Source: Allorhodopirellula heiligendammensis | GTDB taxonomy: Bacteria > Planctomycetota > Planctomycetia > Pirellulales > Pirellulaceae | Length of the DNA stretch: 64,000 bases | Reading direction: 5' to 3' | Assembly (NCBI RefSeq): GCF_007860105.1 | Contig: NZ_SJPU01000001.1 | Location: forward strand, 1,066,090 to 1,130,089 | Shown: in pieces, positions 1-9,885 of the stretch | How positions within the stretch are numbered: position 1 is the first letter of the stretch | How the letters are laid out: each line of letters starts with the position of its first letter | Position numbers and translations under genes: made by a program | Notes under the pieces: model-generated | Told to the model about the DNA's origin: nothing | Seen by the model: only the letters and a program-made list of their open reading frames with translations | Database searches by the model: none

Positions 1-1569
1 CTGCACGGGTACTTCGTCTTTCGCTGCCAATGCGGCCGCAACACCCGCTCCCTGGCCGATCACCATCCATGCGCCTTCGATCCGGAGCGACGAGATGCCC
101 ACGTGGGTGCATGACAGCGCGATGGGCACGAGCAGATTGTCGCATTGGTCCGGCTTCGGCAGTATCGCGCGGTAGGGTACGTGGTAGGCGTAGCCAACAT
201 GCTGACCCTTCACACGCACGGGGAAGATCGTGCCTTCGTTGATCACGCCGCCATCCTTCAGCGCGATGCGTTGGACGTCATGTGAGTCGATGGGGAAGGA
301 AGAGATTGCGATCGGGTCGTCCTTGTCCGGCTCGTCGATGATGTCCCTTTGGCTGATGACATACATTCCCTTCATGCGACGCGATTCGCGGACATAAAGG
401 GCGGGCGGGAAGTGATCGTGTTCGACGAACTCGTCCTTGCAAAGACCAAGCTTTGCATATTGATTGCGGATCTTCGCGGGGACTGCCGGGTCGGTAGTCA
501 GGAAGTGGATGAACTCGAGGGTGTATTGTTTGTGGGCTTCCCAGATCTTCTTTCTCCCTGCTTCGTCGGCCGAGTGCCATTCGTTAGCGCCGCCGACCAG
601 GCCGATTGAAAATTGTCGTCCGATCGAGTTGTTGCCATCGAACTTGTTGTTGGGAAGCTTCAACTGGCCGAGCCCAACATTTCTGACCGGCAGGGGATAC
701 CTGTCATAACCAACACTTCCACCGCCACTCTTCAAATAGCGGCGGATGATCTCAAACCGGGCCGGGTCGTAGTGGTCCGGTTTGGGCATGGGCACGCGGT
801 TGTCCGCGCTGGCGGTGAGGCACAGTCGGAAACTGTAGGTCATGATGTTGTTGTCGCCCGCCTTGTCATCGCCTGCGTCATCAGTGGTGAGCAGCGGCAA
901 CAACTTTCCGTTCTCATCGAAGCCGTTGATGTTCATCTTCTCCTTCGGGTATTGCTTCCCGGCCAGCGACTCGCCGTATTCGTCACGCCCCTCGCGACCG
1001 ATGGTCCAGTCGACACCAGCGACCGCCATCAGGTCACCTTCGTAACTGCCATCGATGAACGCTCTTGCCGTGAACGTGCCATTCTTCGTGACCAGCGATG
1101 TGATACGCGGGCCTTCTTTCGTGACCGACTTGAGATAGCGTTCGGTCAGCACCGTGACCCCGGCCTCGTTGAGCATCTTCCTGGTTACCCGCATCGCGAC
1201 ATGTGGCTCGAACGTCCACTTTGCAGTGTTCTTCTTCGAAGGCTGGTAAGGCGCTTCAAGACCGCGATCGGTGTAGTCTTTCACGATCCGAGTATGCCAT
1301 TCGTCGAACAGGCCGATCAGGGTACTGCGGACCATCTGGTTCGAGTCGCAATGACTAAGTCCACCGGTGCTCAATCCGCCAATGTGGTTCGTGGGTTCGA
1401 GAAGAATGACCGATGCGCCTTCGCGAGCGGCAGCAATCGCGGCGCAGAAGCCGCCTGGGGTAGAACCGTAGACGATGACGTCCGCTTTGCGGGGTTCGTT
1501 CACGTGAGTGTGCGAAGGAAACAAAAGGAAAGCGGCGAAAGCGACAGCAATGAGGTGACAAATCTTCAT
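1..1569 (-). CDS. FAD-dependent oxidoreductase, secreted (C-terminus outside window)
   Basis: I translated the minus strand from the ATG at 1567-1569; the frame stays open for 523 codons to the left edge, so the gene is partial at its 3' end. Residues 1-20 form a signal peptide. Residues 30-65 form a dinucleotide-binding fold of the variant type (VIVYGSTPGG, then acidic LLEP and HIGG), as in the FAD-dependent oxidoreductases of Pfam PF12831. These proteins often sit next to sulfatases and glycan enzymes in planctomycetes, but the substrate is unknown. The start lies 14 bp after the stop of the upstream sulfatase, so it is probably the distal gene of the sulfatase operon. Family assignment is good; function is open. 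Confidence 0.85.
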   Translation of the reverse strand, partial: MKICHLIAVAFAAFLLFPSHTHVNEPRKADVIVYGSTPGGFCAAIAAAREGASVILLEPTNHIGGLSTGGLSHCDSNQMVRSTLIGLFDEWHTRIVKDYTDRGLEAPYQPSKKNTAKWTFEPHVAMRVTRKMLNEAGVTVLTERYLKSVTKEGPRITSLVTKNGTFTARAFIDGSYEGDLMAVAGVDWTIGREGRDEYGESLAGKQYPKEKMNINGFDENGKLLPLLTTDDAGDDKAGDNNIMTYSFRLCLTASADNRVPMPKPDHYDPARFEIIRRYLKSGGGSVGYDRYPLPVRNVGLGQLKLPNNKFDGNNSIGRQFSIGLVGGANEWHSADEAGRKKIWEAHKQYTLEFIHFLTTDPAVPAKIRNQYAKLGLCKDEFVEHDHFPPALYVRESRRMKGMYVISQRDIIDEPDKDDPIAISSFPIDSHDVQRIALKDGGVINEGTIFPVRVKGQHVGYAYHVPYRAILPKPDQCDNLLVPIALSCTHVGISSLRIEGAWMVIGQGAGVAAALAAKDEVPVQ

Positions 1570-1583
1570 GGGAAATCCAGTAT

Positions 1584-3053
1584 TTATCTTTCTGTTTGAC
1601 CCCGTTGGGGCGAGTTTGTCTTTGGAAGGTGTTTCTTTAGTCGCCCGATCACCTTGGTGTGCAACCCCGAAGGTAGCGGCTTTGAAGCAATGTTGTTCCA
1701 CTCATTCGGGTCGGCTTGGTGATCGTAAAGTTCTCCGCTGCCATCGGCGTATCGGATATATCGCCAACGCTCGTCACGCATGGCGTGATTGTTCCGCCCC
1801 ATCGTTGAAATGGCGACATGCTTCCAGTCCGCGTTTGGGTTCTCGAGCAATAGCTGGAGACTGACGCCTTCGAGCTTTTGATTCGCGGGCAGGCCGCAGA
1901 GCTCGATCAGCGTTGGGTAGATGCTCAACAACTCGACCGGCTTGCCGCATTTGCCTTTAGAGCCACCGGGCAGGCTGATGATGAGTGGGACGTGCGTCGT
2001 GCGTTCCCAAAGTGAAAACTTCGACCAGCGTTGTTTCTCGCCGAGGTGGTAACCGTGGTCGGAGAACAGGACAACGATGGTGTTCATTGCGTGCGGGCCC
2101 GTGTCCAGCGCATCGAGAACGCGGCCGAGTTGTTCGTCGGTCCACCGAACGCTAGCGAGGTAACAGTGAACCGCCTGTTTCCAGCGACCTTCTTTCCGCA
2201 TCCAGTCATGTGTCGGAATCTTTGGATTGCTCATCGACACCTTGCGCGCAGCGTCGGGGATGTCATTCCAGTCATCCTCATCAACTCGCGGTAGTTGCAC
2301 GTTCTTGAAACTGTCGTAAACGCGACGTGGCGGAAAGAACGGTACATGCGGACGGTAGAAACCAAAGCCGAGGAAAAACGGTTTGTCGTGTTCTGCGCCA
2401 AGTTGCTCGGTCACCCAGGTGGCCACGACGTGATCGGCGAACTTCGATTCGTCGTAGTCCTGGGGGCCGAAGTCCCAGATGCCGTGCCATCCTTTCGGCT
2501 TGTCGTGAACTTTCTTGTCGAGCCCCTTGCGCCAATGTCCCGGACGCGGCCCCACGACTTGGAAATAGTCTTTCACGGGAGCACTGCTGTGAAACACTTT
2601 GCCTGCGGTCAGCGTCTTGTAACCATTGGCTGCAAAATGGGCAGGCAGACTGACATGCGAACTCAAGAACTCGGGCTCTTCGGCAACGGGATAACGATTG
2701 CTGTAGAAGCCAGTCGAAGAAGGTCGACGTCCCCACAGCAAGCTAATCCGTGAAGGATTGCACATCGTCCCCTGACAATGTGCGTTCGTGAAAAGCATCC
2801 CCCGCGCCGCGAGGCGATCGATGTTCGGCGTTTGCGCCTGCGAGTGCCCACCGAGGCAGCCGACCCAGTCGTTCAGGTCATCGACCGCGATCAGCAGGAC
2901 ATTCGGCGACTCAGCTTGAACGCCGACCGTTCCTGAGCTCGCGAATATCAACAGGCAGCACAAGACCAACTGCAACAGCTTCAAGGTCTTCTGTTTTTTA
3001 TGCCATCTGTTGGCAAAGTGAGGTCTTCGCAATTTGAAGTGGCCAATGCTCAT
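1584..3053 (-). CDS. Sulfatase, iduronate-2-sulfatase-like
   Basis: 489 aa. A hydrophobic signal segment lies at about residues 25-47, indicating export. The alkaline-phosphatase-fold sulfatase core follows: metal-binding Asp58-Asp59 (AVDDLND), the formylglycine motif Cys98-N-P-S-R, and a second metal pair Asp332-His333 ([10 protein letters not shown]). The DH form and the VDDLNDWVG start are typical of iduronate-2-sulfatase-like enzymes, which remove sulfate esters from polysaccharides. The cysteine must be converted to formylglycine by a maturation enzyme not encoded here. The ATG overlaps the TGA of the upstream sulfatase by 4 bp (ATGA), so the two are probably translationally coupled. The true sugar substrate cannot be read from sequence. 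Confidence 0.93.
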   Translation of the reverse strand: MSIGHFKLRRPHFANRWHKKQKTLKLLQLVLCCLLIFASSGTVGVQAESPNVLLIAVDDLNDWVGCLGGHSQAQTPNIDRLAARGMLFTNAHCQGTMCNPSRISLLWGRRPSSTGFYSNRYPVAEEPEFLSSHVSLPAHFAANGYKTLTAGKVFHSSAPVKDYFQVVGPRPGHWRKGLDKKVHDKPKGWHGIWDFGPQDYDESKFADHVVATWVTEQLGAEHDKPFFLGFGFYRPHVPFFPPRRVYDSFKNVQLPRVDEDDWNDIPDAARKVSMSNPKIPTHDWMRKEGRWKQAVHCYLASVRWTDEQLGRVLDALDTGPHAMNTIVVLFSDHGYHLGEKQRWSKFSLWERTTHVPLIISLPGGSKGKCGKPVELLSIYPTLIELCGLPANQKLEGVSLQLLLENPNADWKHVAISTMGRNNHAMRDERWRYIRYADGSGELYDHQADPNEWNNIASKPLPSGLHTKVIGRLKKHLPKTNSPQRGQTER

Positions 3054-4513
3054 CGTTCGCTTGCAACTCCGGCAGGACGTAGATTCTTTCTGAGTTCCGT
3101 TTCGAAGGTCGCTAGTTTCCGCTTCAGACGCCGGGCGATCTCGGGATGTTCGTCGATTAGGTTGGTATTCTCGCCGATGTCATCACTCAGGTTATAGAGA
3201 GTTTCAACGCTGACCTTCTTCGGCTGGCTTTCCGCGGCGGGTTGTTTCTTCGACTTCTTCACCTTTGACGGCTTGTCGGTGGCCATTCGATACTTCCAAT
3301 GGCCGACGCGGATTGCATCAACGCTTCGGCCTCGCAGGTAATAGATCGCTTCGTGAGGTGACTTGGCGTCCGGCTTTTCGGCGAGCAAAGGCCAGATATC
3401 TTTGCCATCAATCACGCGGTCGTCAGCAACGTCACCGCCCGCAAGTCTTGTCAGCGTCGGCAGCAAATCCATGCCGGTGATTGCTTCGTCGGATTCTGTG
3501 CCCGCGGGAATTGTTCCCGGCCAGCAAGCGACGAAGGGGACTCGGACGCCGCCTTCGAGAGTCGAGCCTTTGCTGCCTTTCAACGCGCCGGCGCTGCCGC
3601 CTTTGCCAGTGTTGGGGCCCTTGTCCGACGTGAAAATGACCAGCGTGTTCTGATCGAGTCCAAGTTCCTTCAGGGACCGCAGAATCTCGCCGGTGCTCCA
3701 GTCGAGTTCCTGAATGGTGTCGCAATAGATGCCTCGTTTGCTGCTGCCCACGAACTTCTCGGACGCATGCAGCGGGATGTGCGGCATGTTGTACGTTAGG
3801 TACACAAAGAACGGTTTGTCTTTGTTTTCGGTGATGAAGCGAATGGTCTCACGCGTGTATCGCTGCGTGAATTGCGTCTGGTCCGCGGGAACTTCAATGA
3901 CAACGTTGTCGCGAACAAGCGGACAGGCCGCCGTCTCTCGCTTGAGGATTCCGTCGCGAGTGTAACCTTCGCGAAACACGCAGTCGGCTGCGTACTTCTT
4001 AATCGTCGGGTAATAGAACTGGCTGTTGGATGACGGCGTTCCGTACCAATAATCAAACCCATGATTCAGTGGCTGAAACATGTCCTGGTTGCCCAGATGC
4101 CACTTACCAATGATGGCCGTCGCAAAACCCTGACCTTTCAACAGTTCCGGTAACGTGATTTCGTCAGGGTTCAGCCCATGATTGTTTCGCGGAAACATCA
4201 CACCGCCAATACCTACCCGAGTCGAATGGCTGCCGGTCATCAGCGCCGCGCGAGTCGGAGAGCAAACAGCCGAAACATAAAAGCTGTTGAACTTCGCTCC
4301 CTCAGTCGCCATGCGGTCGATATTTGGTGTGGCAATATCCTTGGCCCTGAAGCACGACAGATCGCCGTATCCGAGATCATCGGCCAGGATGACGATGATA
4401 TTTGGGCTCGTTTGGTCTGCCCTCGCATCACCGGGAGAAACCGCCGCCACGCAAATCACTGAAAGGCAAGCGATGAGCGCTCCCTGGATGACTGACCGAA
4501 CGCGTTTATTCAT
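3050..4513 (-). CDS. Arylsulfatase A-like sulfatase with unusual metal-ligand residue
   Basis: 487 aa from the ATG at 4513, which starts directly before a clean signal peptide (MNKRVRS, hydrophobic core, ARAD); an ATG 21 bp upstream (4534) is also possible. The core shows ADDLGYGD metal ligands (Asp45-46) and the formylglycine motif Cys84-S-P-T-R, followed by AALMTG. The second metal pair, normally Asp-Asn in this subfamily (SDNG), reads Asp297-Lys298 (SDKGPN) here. The C-terminus is lysine-rich. It is the middle gene of three tandem sulfatases: 4-bp overlap with the next gene and a gap of about 20 bp after the previous one. Family is certain; full catalytic activity is less so because of the Asn-to-Lys change. 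Confidence 0.92.
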   Translation of the reverse strand: MNKRVRSVIQGALIACLSVICVAAVSPGDARADQTSPNIIVILADDLGYGDLSCFRAKDIATPNIDRMATEGAKFNSFYVSAVCSPTRAALMTGSHSTRVGIGGVMFPRNNHGLNPDEITLPELLKGQGFATAIIGKWHLGNQDMFQPLNHGFDYWYGTPSSNSQFYYPTIKKYAADCVFREGYTRDGILKRETAACPLVRDNVVIEVPADQTQFTQRYTRETIRFITENKDKPFFVYLTYNMPHIPLHASEKFVGSSKRGIYCDTIQELDWSTGEILRSLKELGLDQNTLVIFTSDKGPNTGKGGSAGALKGSKGSTLEGGVRVPFVACWPGTIPAGTESDEAITGMDLLPTLTRLAGGDVADDRVIDGKDIWPLLAEKPDAKSPHEAIYYLRGRSVDAIRVGHWKYRMATDKPSKVKKSKKQPAAESQPKKVSVETLYNLSDDIGENTNLIDEHPEIARRLKRKLATFETELRKNLRPAGVASER

Positions 4514-4535
4514 AGGAACTCTTTTGCTGTGCATG

Positions 4536-6062
4536 TTAGCGTCCCGTCTTCGATTGATTCTGCTTCAGTGCGGGGTCGGTGTAGGGCAGATACTTTGGAT
4601 GTGGAATGTAATTGCCTTTACCTTTCTCCCAGCGGAAGGTTTCGCCTTCGACGACCAGATCGCGACGCGAGTTGAGCTTAGGTTCTGGCTCGGCAAACTC
4701 GGTCGGTGCCGATTCCCGCCGCCTGGTGATAACGTCCGCGTACTGCGGATCAGAAGCGAGATTGTTCCACTCGTGCGGATCCTCCTTGACGTTGTACAGC
4801 TCCTGGTTCTTGTCATCGTAATGAATGAAACGCCAGTCGCGATTCATCAGCGTGTATTCGCCGGGGTTGATGTACGGAAGGTAGACGGTGCGGTCGTTTG
4901 CTTCGGCGGGCTCTTTCAGCGTCGATGCCAGCGAAACGCCTTCGAGTTTCTGTCGCGGTGCAGGAAGGTTGCATCGTTCAACCAGCGTTGGGTAGATGTC
5001 GATCAGGCTGACGGTCACGTCGGTGCGTTCACCTTGGGCGACGCCGGGGCCGGCCCAGACGAACGGCACGTTGGACGTTCGTTCCCACAACGTGTGCTTG
5101 CCCCACTGGCCTTTTTCGCCCAGGTGATAACCATGGTCACTCCAAAGCACGACGATGGTATTGTCGGCATAGGGGCTTGATTCGAGCGCGTCCAGAATCC
5201 GCCCGACCATCGCATCGGCGTAGCTCGTGCAGGCAAGGTATCCGTGCAGAGCGTCCTTCCAGGCTCCCATTGCGACGAGCTTGTCGTAGTGCACTTTCTT
5301 GCGATTCTGGCGTTGCTTACGAATCTTGTCAGGTAAATCTGCCAAGTCATCTTCTTTGAACGCCGGAGTCTCGATGGCGTCTCGATCATACAGATCAAAA
5401 TATTTTTGAGGACAGTAATTGGGGTAATGAGGAGCATAAAAGCCGCAGGCCAGAAAGAACGGTTTGTCGTGTTTTCGACCCAGTTGTTCGACCGCCCAGT
5501 TGGCTCGGATTGTGTCGGCCATCTCCTCTTCCCGTTCTTTCGGAACTGCCCCCCATTCCAGGAACAGTCCGCCGGTAATCTCTTTGCCTTTGTTGTAAAC
5601 GCTGGCCGGAAATGGCTGTGGCACGGGTGTGTCACTGCTCCACGATTCCAGCGCCCAACCGCCTTCACGCTGGAACTGATTTCTCAGGAAGAACTCTGTC
5701 CAACCACGCTGGTCGATTGCTCCGGCTGGATGATGGAACAGCTTGCCAGCGCCGAGCGTGGTGTAACCCGCTTTGGCGAAACTTGTTTGTAGCGACTCAA
5801 TCTCCGGATGATGCACAAAGTAGTTCGGAGTCTCGTAGCATCCGGTTGTTGAAGCGTACTGGCCGGAAAAGATCGCCGCGCGACTGGGCGCACAGAAGAC
5901 TCCGGCGGTATGAGCGTTGGTAAAGCACACGCCACGAGCAGCCAGCCGACTAATGTTGGGTGTGATCGCATTCGGTCGTGAATCGAGACAGCCAACAAAG
6001 TCGTTCATGTCGTCGACCGCCAGGAAGACGACATTCGGCTTGGTGTTGTCAGCACTGACCAT
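4536..6062 (-). CDS. Sulfatase lacking its signal peptide (5'-truncated)
   Basis: 508 aa. The sulfatase core is complete: Asp17-Asp18 (AVDDMNDF), formylglycine motif Cys57-A-P-S-R and [10 protein letters not shown], an iduronate-2-sulfatase/choline-sulfatase-like set. The only plausible start is the ATG at 6062, directly before ADNTKPNVV, so no signal peptide is encoded. The in-frame codons just upstream, back to a stop at 6081-6083, read LPTA and look like the last residues of a signal peptide whose front is gone. The same point is where a different sulfatase fragment ends. I infer that a deletion removed the original 5' end and promoter. The protein may be unexpressed, cytoplasmic, or a young pseudogene. 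Confidence 0.85.
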   Translation of the reverse strand: MVSADNTKPNVVFLAVDDMNDFVGCLDSRPNAITPNISRLAARGVCFTNAHTAGVFCAPSRAAIFSGQYASTTGCYETPNYFVHHPEIESLQTSFAKAGYTTLGAGKLFHHPAGAIDQRGWTEFFLRNQFQREGGWALESWSSDTPVPQPFPASVYNKGKEITGGLFLEWGAVPKEREEEMADTIRANWAVEQLGRKHDKPFFLACGFYAPHYPNYCPQKYFDLYDRDAIETPAFKEDDLADLPDKIRKQRQNRKKVHYDKLVAMGAWKDALHGYLACTSYADAMVGRILDALESSPYADNTIVVLWSDHGYHLGEKGQWGKHTLWERTSNVPFVWAGPGVAQGERTDVTVSLIDIYPTLVERCNLPAPRQKLEGVSLASTLKEPAEANDRTVYLPYINPGEYTLMNRDWRFIHYDDKNQELYNVKEDPHEWNNLASDPQYADVITRRRESAPTEFAEPEPKLNSRRDLVVEGETFRWEKGKGNYIPHPKYLPYTDPALKQNQSKTGR

Positions 6063-6074
6063 CGCGGTAGGTAA

Positions 6075-6409
6075 CCCTCGTCACCTGGATCACCTCGCAT
6101 GTGCCACTTGCCAACGTGACCGCTGAGGTAACCAAGCGGCTCCAAGGCTTCGGGGATCGTCATTGTCCCTGGATCAATCGTCTGGTCCGAGACACATGGA
6201 ATGACGGGAAAGTTCTTATACTGGCGGCCTTCGTCGTAATACTCTTGCCCGCGGGAATTCATGTAGACGGTGTATCCGTTCCTCGGCGACGACTGTCCCG
6301 TCTGAACACAAACTCGCGATGGAGAACACTGGGGCGAAGCGTACGCGTTGCGAAACTTCATGCCTTCCTTGGCCAATCGTTCGATGTTCGGCATCTCGAG
6401 GGCGGGCAG
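6075..6409 (-). pseudogene. Internal fragment of another sulfatase
   Basis: This frame reads [18 protein letters not shown], then the formylglycine motif C-S-P-S-R, and continues through [21 protein letters not shown] to GDPGDEGYL. That is the segment following the first metal motif of a sulfatase. The front (signal peptide and DD motif) and the C-terminal two thirds are missing. Its left end abuts the truncated sulfatase at 6062 and its right end abuts a GAF fragment on the other strand. It differs from all other sulfatases in the window, so it is a remnant rather than a local duplication. Confidence 0.8.
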
Positions 6410-6418
6410 ACGCGCGTG

Positions 6419-6757
6419 CTCAAGCGACTGGTCCAAGGTGCTTCGCTGGAAGAAGTTCTTCACACGCTGGTGAATGTGGCAGAAGAATCGCGACCCGACA
6501 TGATTGCGTCGGTGCTGTTGGTCGACCGGAAAACTGGCTGCCTCCGAAATGGCGCGTCTCGCAAAATTCCTGAACACTATTGCCGGATTATCGAAGGAAC
6601 GATGCCGGATCCAAATGCCGGCTCATGCGGCACGGCGGCATTCACTGGCAAACGCGTGATTGTGGAAGATATTAGCACCGATCCGCTTTGGGCCCGCGAT
6701 CGCGAAATTGCGATGGATGCCGGTTTTCACGCGTGCTGGTCGGAGCCAATCATTAGC
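6419..6757 (+). pseudogene. GAF-domain fragment of a sensor protein
   Basis: The plus strand encodes a convincing GAF-domain stretch, [18 protein letters not shown]... SVLLVD ... [11 protein letters not shown] ... [13 protein letters not shown], ending at HACWSEPI. This is characteristic of GAF domains in histidine kinases and phytochrome-like sensors. It is inside a longer open frame (6101-6850), but the residues before and after it have no GAF, PAS or kinase character, and no kinase domain follows. I read it as a stranded internal fragment of a two-component sensor gene, fused by deletion to the sulfatase fragment on the opposite strand. Confidence 0.7.
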
Positions 6758-6875
6758 TGCCTGTCCGTCGCCGGCACTGCGCACGTATGGGCAGTCCAGA
6801 ATCGAGATTGTCCGCCGCTGGGCAGTTGTTCGTCGCCGCGCTCGTGTTGATGCTGAACTCTCGGTGAGCTATGCC

Positions 6876-6915
6876 AATGGCATGCACCTTGCGATAATGG
6901 CATGCAGCCTGCGAT
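6876..6915. repeat. Tandem 20-bp direct repeat
   Basis: Two adjacent 20-bp copies, AATGGCATGCACCTTGCGAT and AATGGCATGCAGCCTGCGAT, differ at two positions. They lie in the non-coding stretch between the GAF fragment and the old yellow enzyme gene, about 110 bp before its start. Confidence 0.8.
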
Positions 6916-7025
6916 ACATGAAGCCCAGTTGAAACAGAAATCAGACGGCCAGCCCGCTTGTGTGGGATTGACTGCAAACACGCAGCCTGGACCACGCGGC
7001 ACTCAACACATATAGGAATATCGAA

Positions 7026-8141
7026 ATGCTCACCGCGACCACATCTTCCTCTCCAACTCAACTGATGAGTCCCCTCCAAATCGGCGAACTCACGTTGCGC
7101 AACCGAATCGTCATGGCTCCGCTCACGCGAGCCCGCGCGGGTGAGAGTCGAATCGCCAACGACTTGATGGCCGAGTACTACTCACAACGTGCGTCGGCGG
7201 GACTAATCATCAGCGAAGCAACCGTGATTTCCGAACAGGGAATCGGTTGGCCAGACACGCCGGGTATCTATAGTGACGAGATGGCAGATAGCTGGACGCG
7301 GGTCGTTGATGCAGTCCATGATCGGGGAGGCCGAATATTCCTTCAATTGTGGCACACTGGACGTGCGTCGCACAGCGAATTTCACGATGGCGAGTTGCCG
7401 GTCGCGCCGTCGGCGATTGCCATTGAAGGTGGCGAAGTTCACACGCCGACAGGCAAGAAGCCGTACGAGATTCCGCGAGCACTGGAAACCGACGAAATAC
7501 CCGGAATCGTCGAAGACTATCGGCAAGCCGCAAGGCGCGCGATGTCAGCTGGATTCGATGGTGTCGAGATTCATTCAGCCAATGGCTACTTACTTGACGA
7601 GTTCTTGCAGGCGAAATCCAACCATCGCACAGACCGGTACGGCGGTAGTATCGAAAACCGATATCGCTTGCTGGGTGAAGTCGTCGATGTCGTGACAACG
7701 GTCTGGCCCGCCGATCGTGTTGGCGTGCGTCTCTCACCAAACGGTTCCTACAACGGCATGGGCTCGTCAAACTATCGAGAGCAGTTCACTCACGCAGCCC
7801 AGAAACTCGATGCGTACGACTTGGCTTATCTGCACATCATGGATGGAACGGGTTTTGGTTTTCACGAACTCGGACCAGCAATGACGCTGAACGATTTCCG
7901 CGAAGTGTATTCAGGGCGACTGATGGGCAACGTGGGTTATGACAAGGAAGCGGCCAACGCCGCCCTTGCCAGTGGGGCCGCCGATCTGATTGCATTTGGT
8001 CGCCCCTACATCAGCAACCCTGACTTAGTTGAACGGTTTGCCAACGACTGGCCGCTTGCGGAGACTGCAGACATGTCGTTGTGGTACACGCCGGGCGCAC
8101 ACGGCTACACAGATTTTCCGACGTACACCCCGGCCAAGTAA
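7026..8141 (+). CDS. Alkene reductase, old yellow enzyme family (NemA-like)
   Basis: 371 aa, full length for the family. FMN-dependent TIM-barrel reductase that uses NAD(P)H to reduce activated C=C bonds or nitro compounds. Visible signatures: the N-terminal phosphate-barrel opening LTLRNRIVMAPLTRARA, the catalytic His-Asn pair in HSANGYLLDEFLQ, RTDRYGGSIENR, and the C-terminal FMN-phosphate segment LIAFGRPYISNPDL. It is cytoplasmic with no signal peptide. An AGGAA ribosome site lies about 8 bp before the ATG. It is the only intact gene in a stretch of gene fragments and is not co-oriented with its neighbours, so it may be a later arrival. Physiological substrate unknown. Confidence 0.93.
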   Translation: MLTATTSSSPTQLMSPLQIGELTLRNRIVMAPLTRARAGESRIANDLMAEYYSQRASAGLIISEATVISEQGIGWPDTPGIYSDEMADSWTRVVDAVHDRGGRIFLQLWHTGRASHSEFHDGELPVAPSAIAIEGGEVHTPTGKKPYEIPRALETDEIPGIVEDYRQAARRAMSAGFDGVEIHSANGYLLDEFLQAKSNHRTDRYGGSIENRYRLLGEVVDVVTTVWPADRVGVRLSPNGSYNGMGSSNYREQFTHAAQKLDAYDLAYLHIMDGTGFGFHELGPAMTLNDFREVYSGRLMGNVGYDKEAANAALASGAADLIAFGRPYISNPDLVERFANDWPLAETADMSLWYTPGAHGYTDFPTYTPAK

Positions 8142-8156
8142 AACAGGCAGTCTGCA

Positions 8157-8528
8157 CTACGTTGTTCTCAAGAAAGTGAAATGACCCAAAATTCCTCCGA
8201 TCCCGCCGAGACGCTGATAGCGAGTCCCGGTTAACAGCGCTGCCCGAGACCCGGAGCACACTGCGCAGTCGACATAGAAGTCATCAAACACCATCCCCTC
8301 GGCCGCCATGTGGTCGATGTTAGGCGTCGTAACGTCTTTCGTCGCTGCTTCGTCTTGCGCACCAACGTCCGCCCAACCAAGATCGTCGGCCATGATGATG
8401 ACGACATTGGGCAGAGTTTCGGCAAACGTTATACTGGGCGACGTTAATACAGCCAGAATTGCTAACGCGATCTGTGTCAAAACAGTTGAGGTAAATCTCA
8501 GCTGCGCAACAGTTGTCTTGATCATCAT
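8157..8528 (-). pseudogene. C-terminally truncated sulfatase
   Basis: 123 aa. An intact signal peptide (residues 1-36) is followed by MADDLGWADVG (metal ligands) and a formylglycine-site region written Cys91-S-G-S-R-AALLTG; the proline usual in the C-x-P-S-R signature is glycine here. The frame then ends after GGIGGILG plus a few unrelated residues, where a normal sulfatase continues for about 350 more. The missing part is not found nearby; the old yellow enzyme stop codon is only 15 bp away. Its ATG overlaps the stop of the FecR-like gene upstream (ATGA), so the original operon link is preserved. No catalytic function is expected. Confidence 0.85.
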
Positions 8529-9517
8529 GGTTGTTCCTTTGCCTTGACTGCCACGCCGTACATCGTTGAGTGCATGCCGGCGGGTTTGCGATCAGGTGGG
8601 GGACCGAGTTTGAGTTCGCCCTTGCCGACCGACTTTTTCCAGACCTCAAATGTCATGTAGATGCCATCAGGTCCTGATTCAGCGTCTGGATGATTGGAGA
8701 TTTCGCGATGCCATGGACCGGTGTGCAACCGGGTGCCAGTAGGCTCAAACTGAGACTGCAACCAATCAGGCACCTCGTTGGGAGCCACAAGCAAATAGAC
8801 GTCGGCCGGTCCGTTCAAAACCAGCGACAGTTCGAAACGCTTGAAATAGCTGACGCGATAGTAGGTGCGAATCAGATCGGCTCCTTCCAACCAACTCGGA
8901 AACGGCTCACCCGGCATGGATGTCCAGACCGGGTTTTCCTTGTCTGTAAACGCCAAGGCGCCTGGTTTCATGCCTCCTCGCACCACACCGTAGAACCGCC
9001 TCAGTTCACCATCATGAAGATTGTCGTCAACTTCACGTACCACACCCGAGCTTGGTATTCCGGTCAATCCCGTGCGGTCTGCTGCGAGCGAAATCTGTTG
9101 CCAACGCTCGTGGCCGCCGCGGGCGGAAAATCGCAATGCTTCGCCTTCGGTCAGCGTGACGAATTCGCCCGAATTCGATCGCATGGCTGGATGGAATTCA
9201 ACCGAACCGGAGAACACGGCAACCCGAGATTCACCGCTTCGGCCGGCTTCGATGCCAATCTCCGTACCCAGGTCGACGACTTCTCCAGCATCGGTAACGA
9301 CAGTGAAACCTTTACCGTTCTCGCCGAGGTTAGCGCTCAGGCAGCCTGCGACGAGTCGAAGACGCATGTTGCTTTCAAACGTTGCCTCGACGGGCGTTAC
9401 CAGTTCCAAACGCACACCAGACGCAAGCATCATCGTCAATGTTCCGGACTGAAGCTGGATATCCGTCAGTTTCAATTCGTCCCCGACACGCAGCGGAGAT
9501 TCATATCCCGAGCGCAA
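8525..9517 (-). CDS. FecR-domain protein, N-terminally damaged
   Basis: 330 aa from a TTG codon, the only initiator in the frame, which closes upstream at a stop at 9560-9562. Residues 10-110 match the FecR beta-rich domain: LRVGDELKLTDIQLQSG, LEL-TPVEATFES, GEVVDLGTEIGIE, VAVFSGSVEF. The C-terminal half is the unassigned region seen in planctomycete FecR proteins. Such proteins normally start with a cytoplasmic anti-sigma segment and one membrane helix; both are missing. A neighbouring frame (9472-9660) carries CVLIDKADSPV, which could be the residue stretch just before the break, suggesting a frameshift. It is translationally coupled to the truncated sulfatase. Most likely a pseudogene of a sigma-factor regulator for a lost sulfatase unit. 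Confidence 0.65.
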   Translation of the reverse strand: MRSGYESPLRVGDELKLTDIQLQSGTLTMMLASGVRLELVTPVEATFESNMRLRLVAGCLSANLGENGKGFTVVTDAGEVVDLGTEIGIEAGRSGESRVAVFSGSVEFHPAMRSNSGEFVTLTEGEALRFSARGGHERWQQISLAADRTGLTGIPSSGVVREVDDNLHDGELRRFYGVVRGGMKPGALAFTDKENPVWTSMPGEPFPSWLEGADLIRTYYRVSYFKRFELSLVLNGPADVYLLVAPNEVPDWLQSQFEPTGTRLHTGPWHREISNHPDAESGPDGIYMTFEVWKKSVGKGELKLGPPPDRKPAGMHSTMYGVAVKAKEQP

Positions 9518-9562
9518 TCGAGAGACGAGATAGACTGCCTCACTGGCGAGTCGGCCTTGTCA

Positions 9563-9885
9563 ATCAACACGCAGCTGCGGATCGGACTTCCAGACAAGGC
9601 TGTGCGTGGACCGCCTGAACTCGCTCGTAAAACGGAGCAAAAAGGCTGGATGCCCGGCATTCAGTTCTTCGCCACCTTAGGATGCCGTGAATATGCGTTT
9701 CATGTCAGGGAGACTTGCTGTTTGGAGATGGATACCCTGCCTAAGATCTCGGGTCCCGCCCACGCTGCGCCTCCTGCGTCACTAACAAAGGTTCCGCTCG
9801 GCAGTTCCGACGGAAATGGTTTGCAGCGATGTGTGACGCTGACGAGCCCAGGATTTTCGTTCTCAATGCACATGGAACTATCCTC
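9563..9885. other. Intergenic stretch, divergent promoter region
   Basis: About 320 bp between the damaged FecR gene (minus) and the DUF1593 gene (plus). Open frames cross it on both strands, but none resembles a known family. It should hold the promoter of the four-gene polysaccharide cluster and possibly decayed FecR N-terminal sequence. I see no clear promoter motif or hairpin. Confidence 0.4.

Noticed and set aside
613-1599. Long plus-strand open frame of 328 codons
   Set aside because: It mirrors the FAD-dependent oxidoreductase on the minus strand, has no recognisable domain, and its composition is typical of an antisense shadow in GC-rich DNA.
6101-6850. Full-length 249-codon gene around the GAF fragment
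   Set aside because: Only about 113 codons have GAF character; the first 105 codons are antisense to a sulfatase fragment and the tail has no domain.
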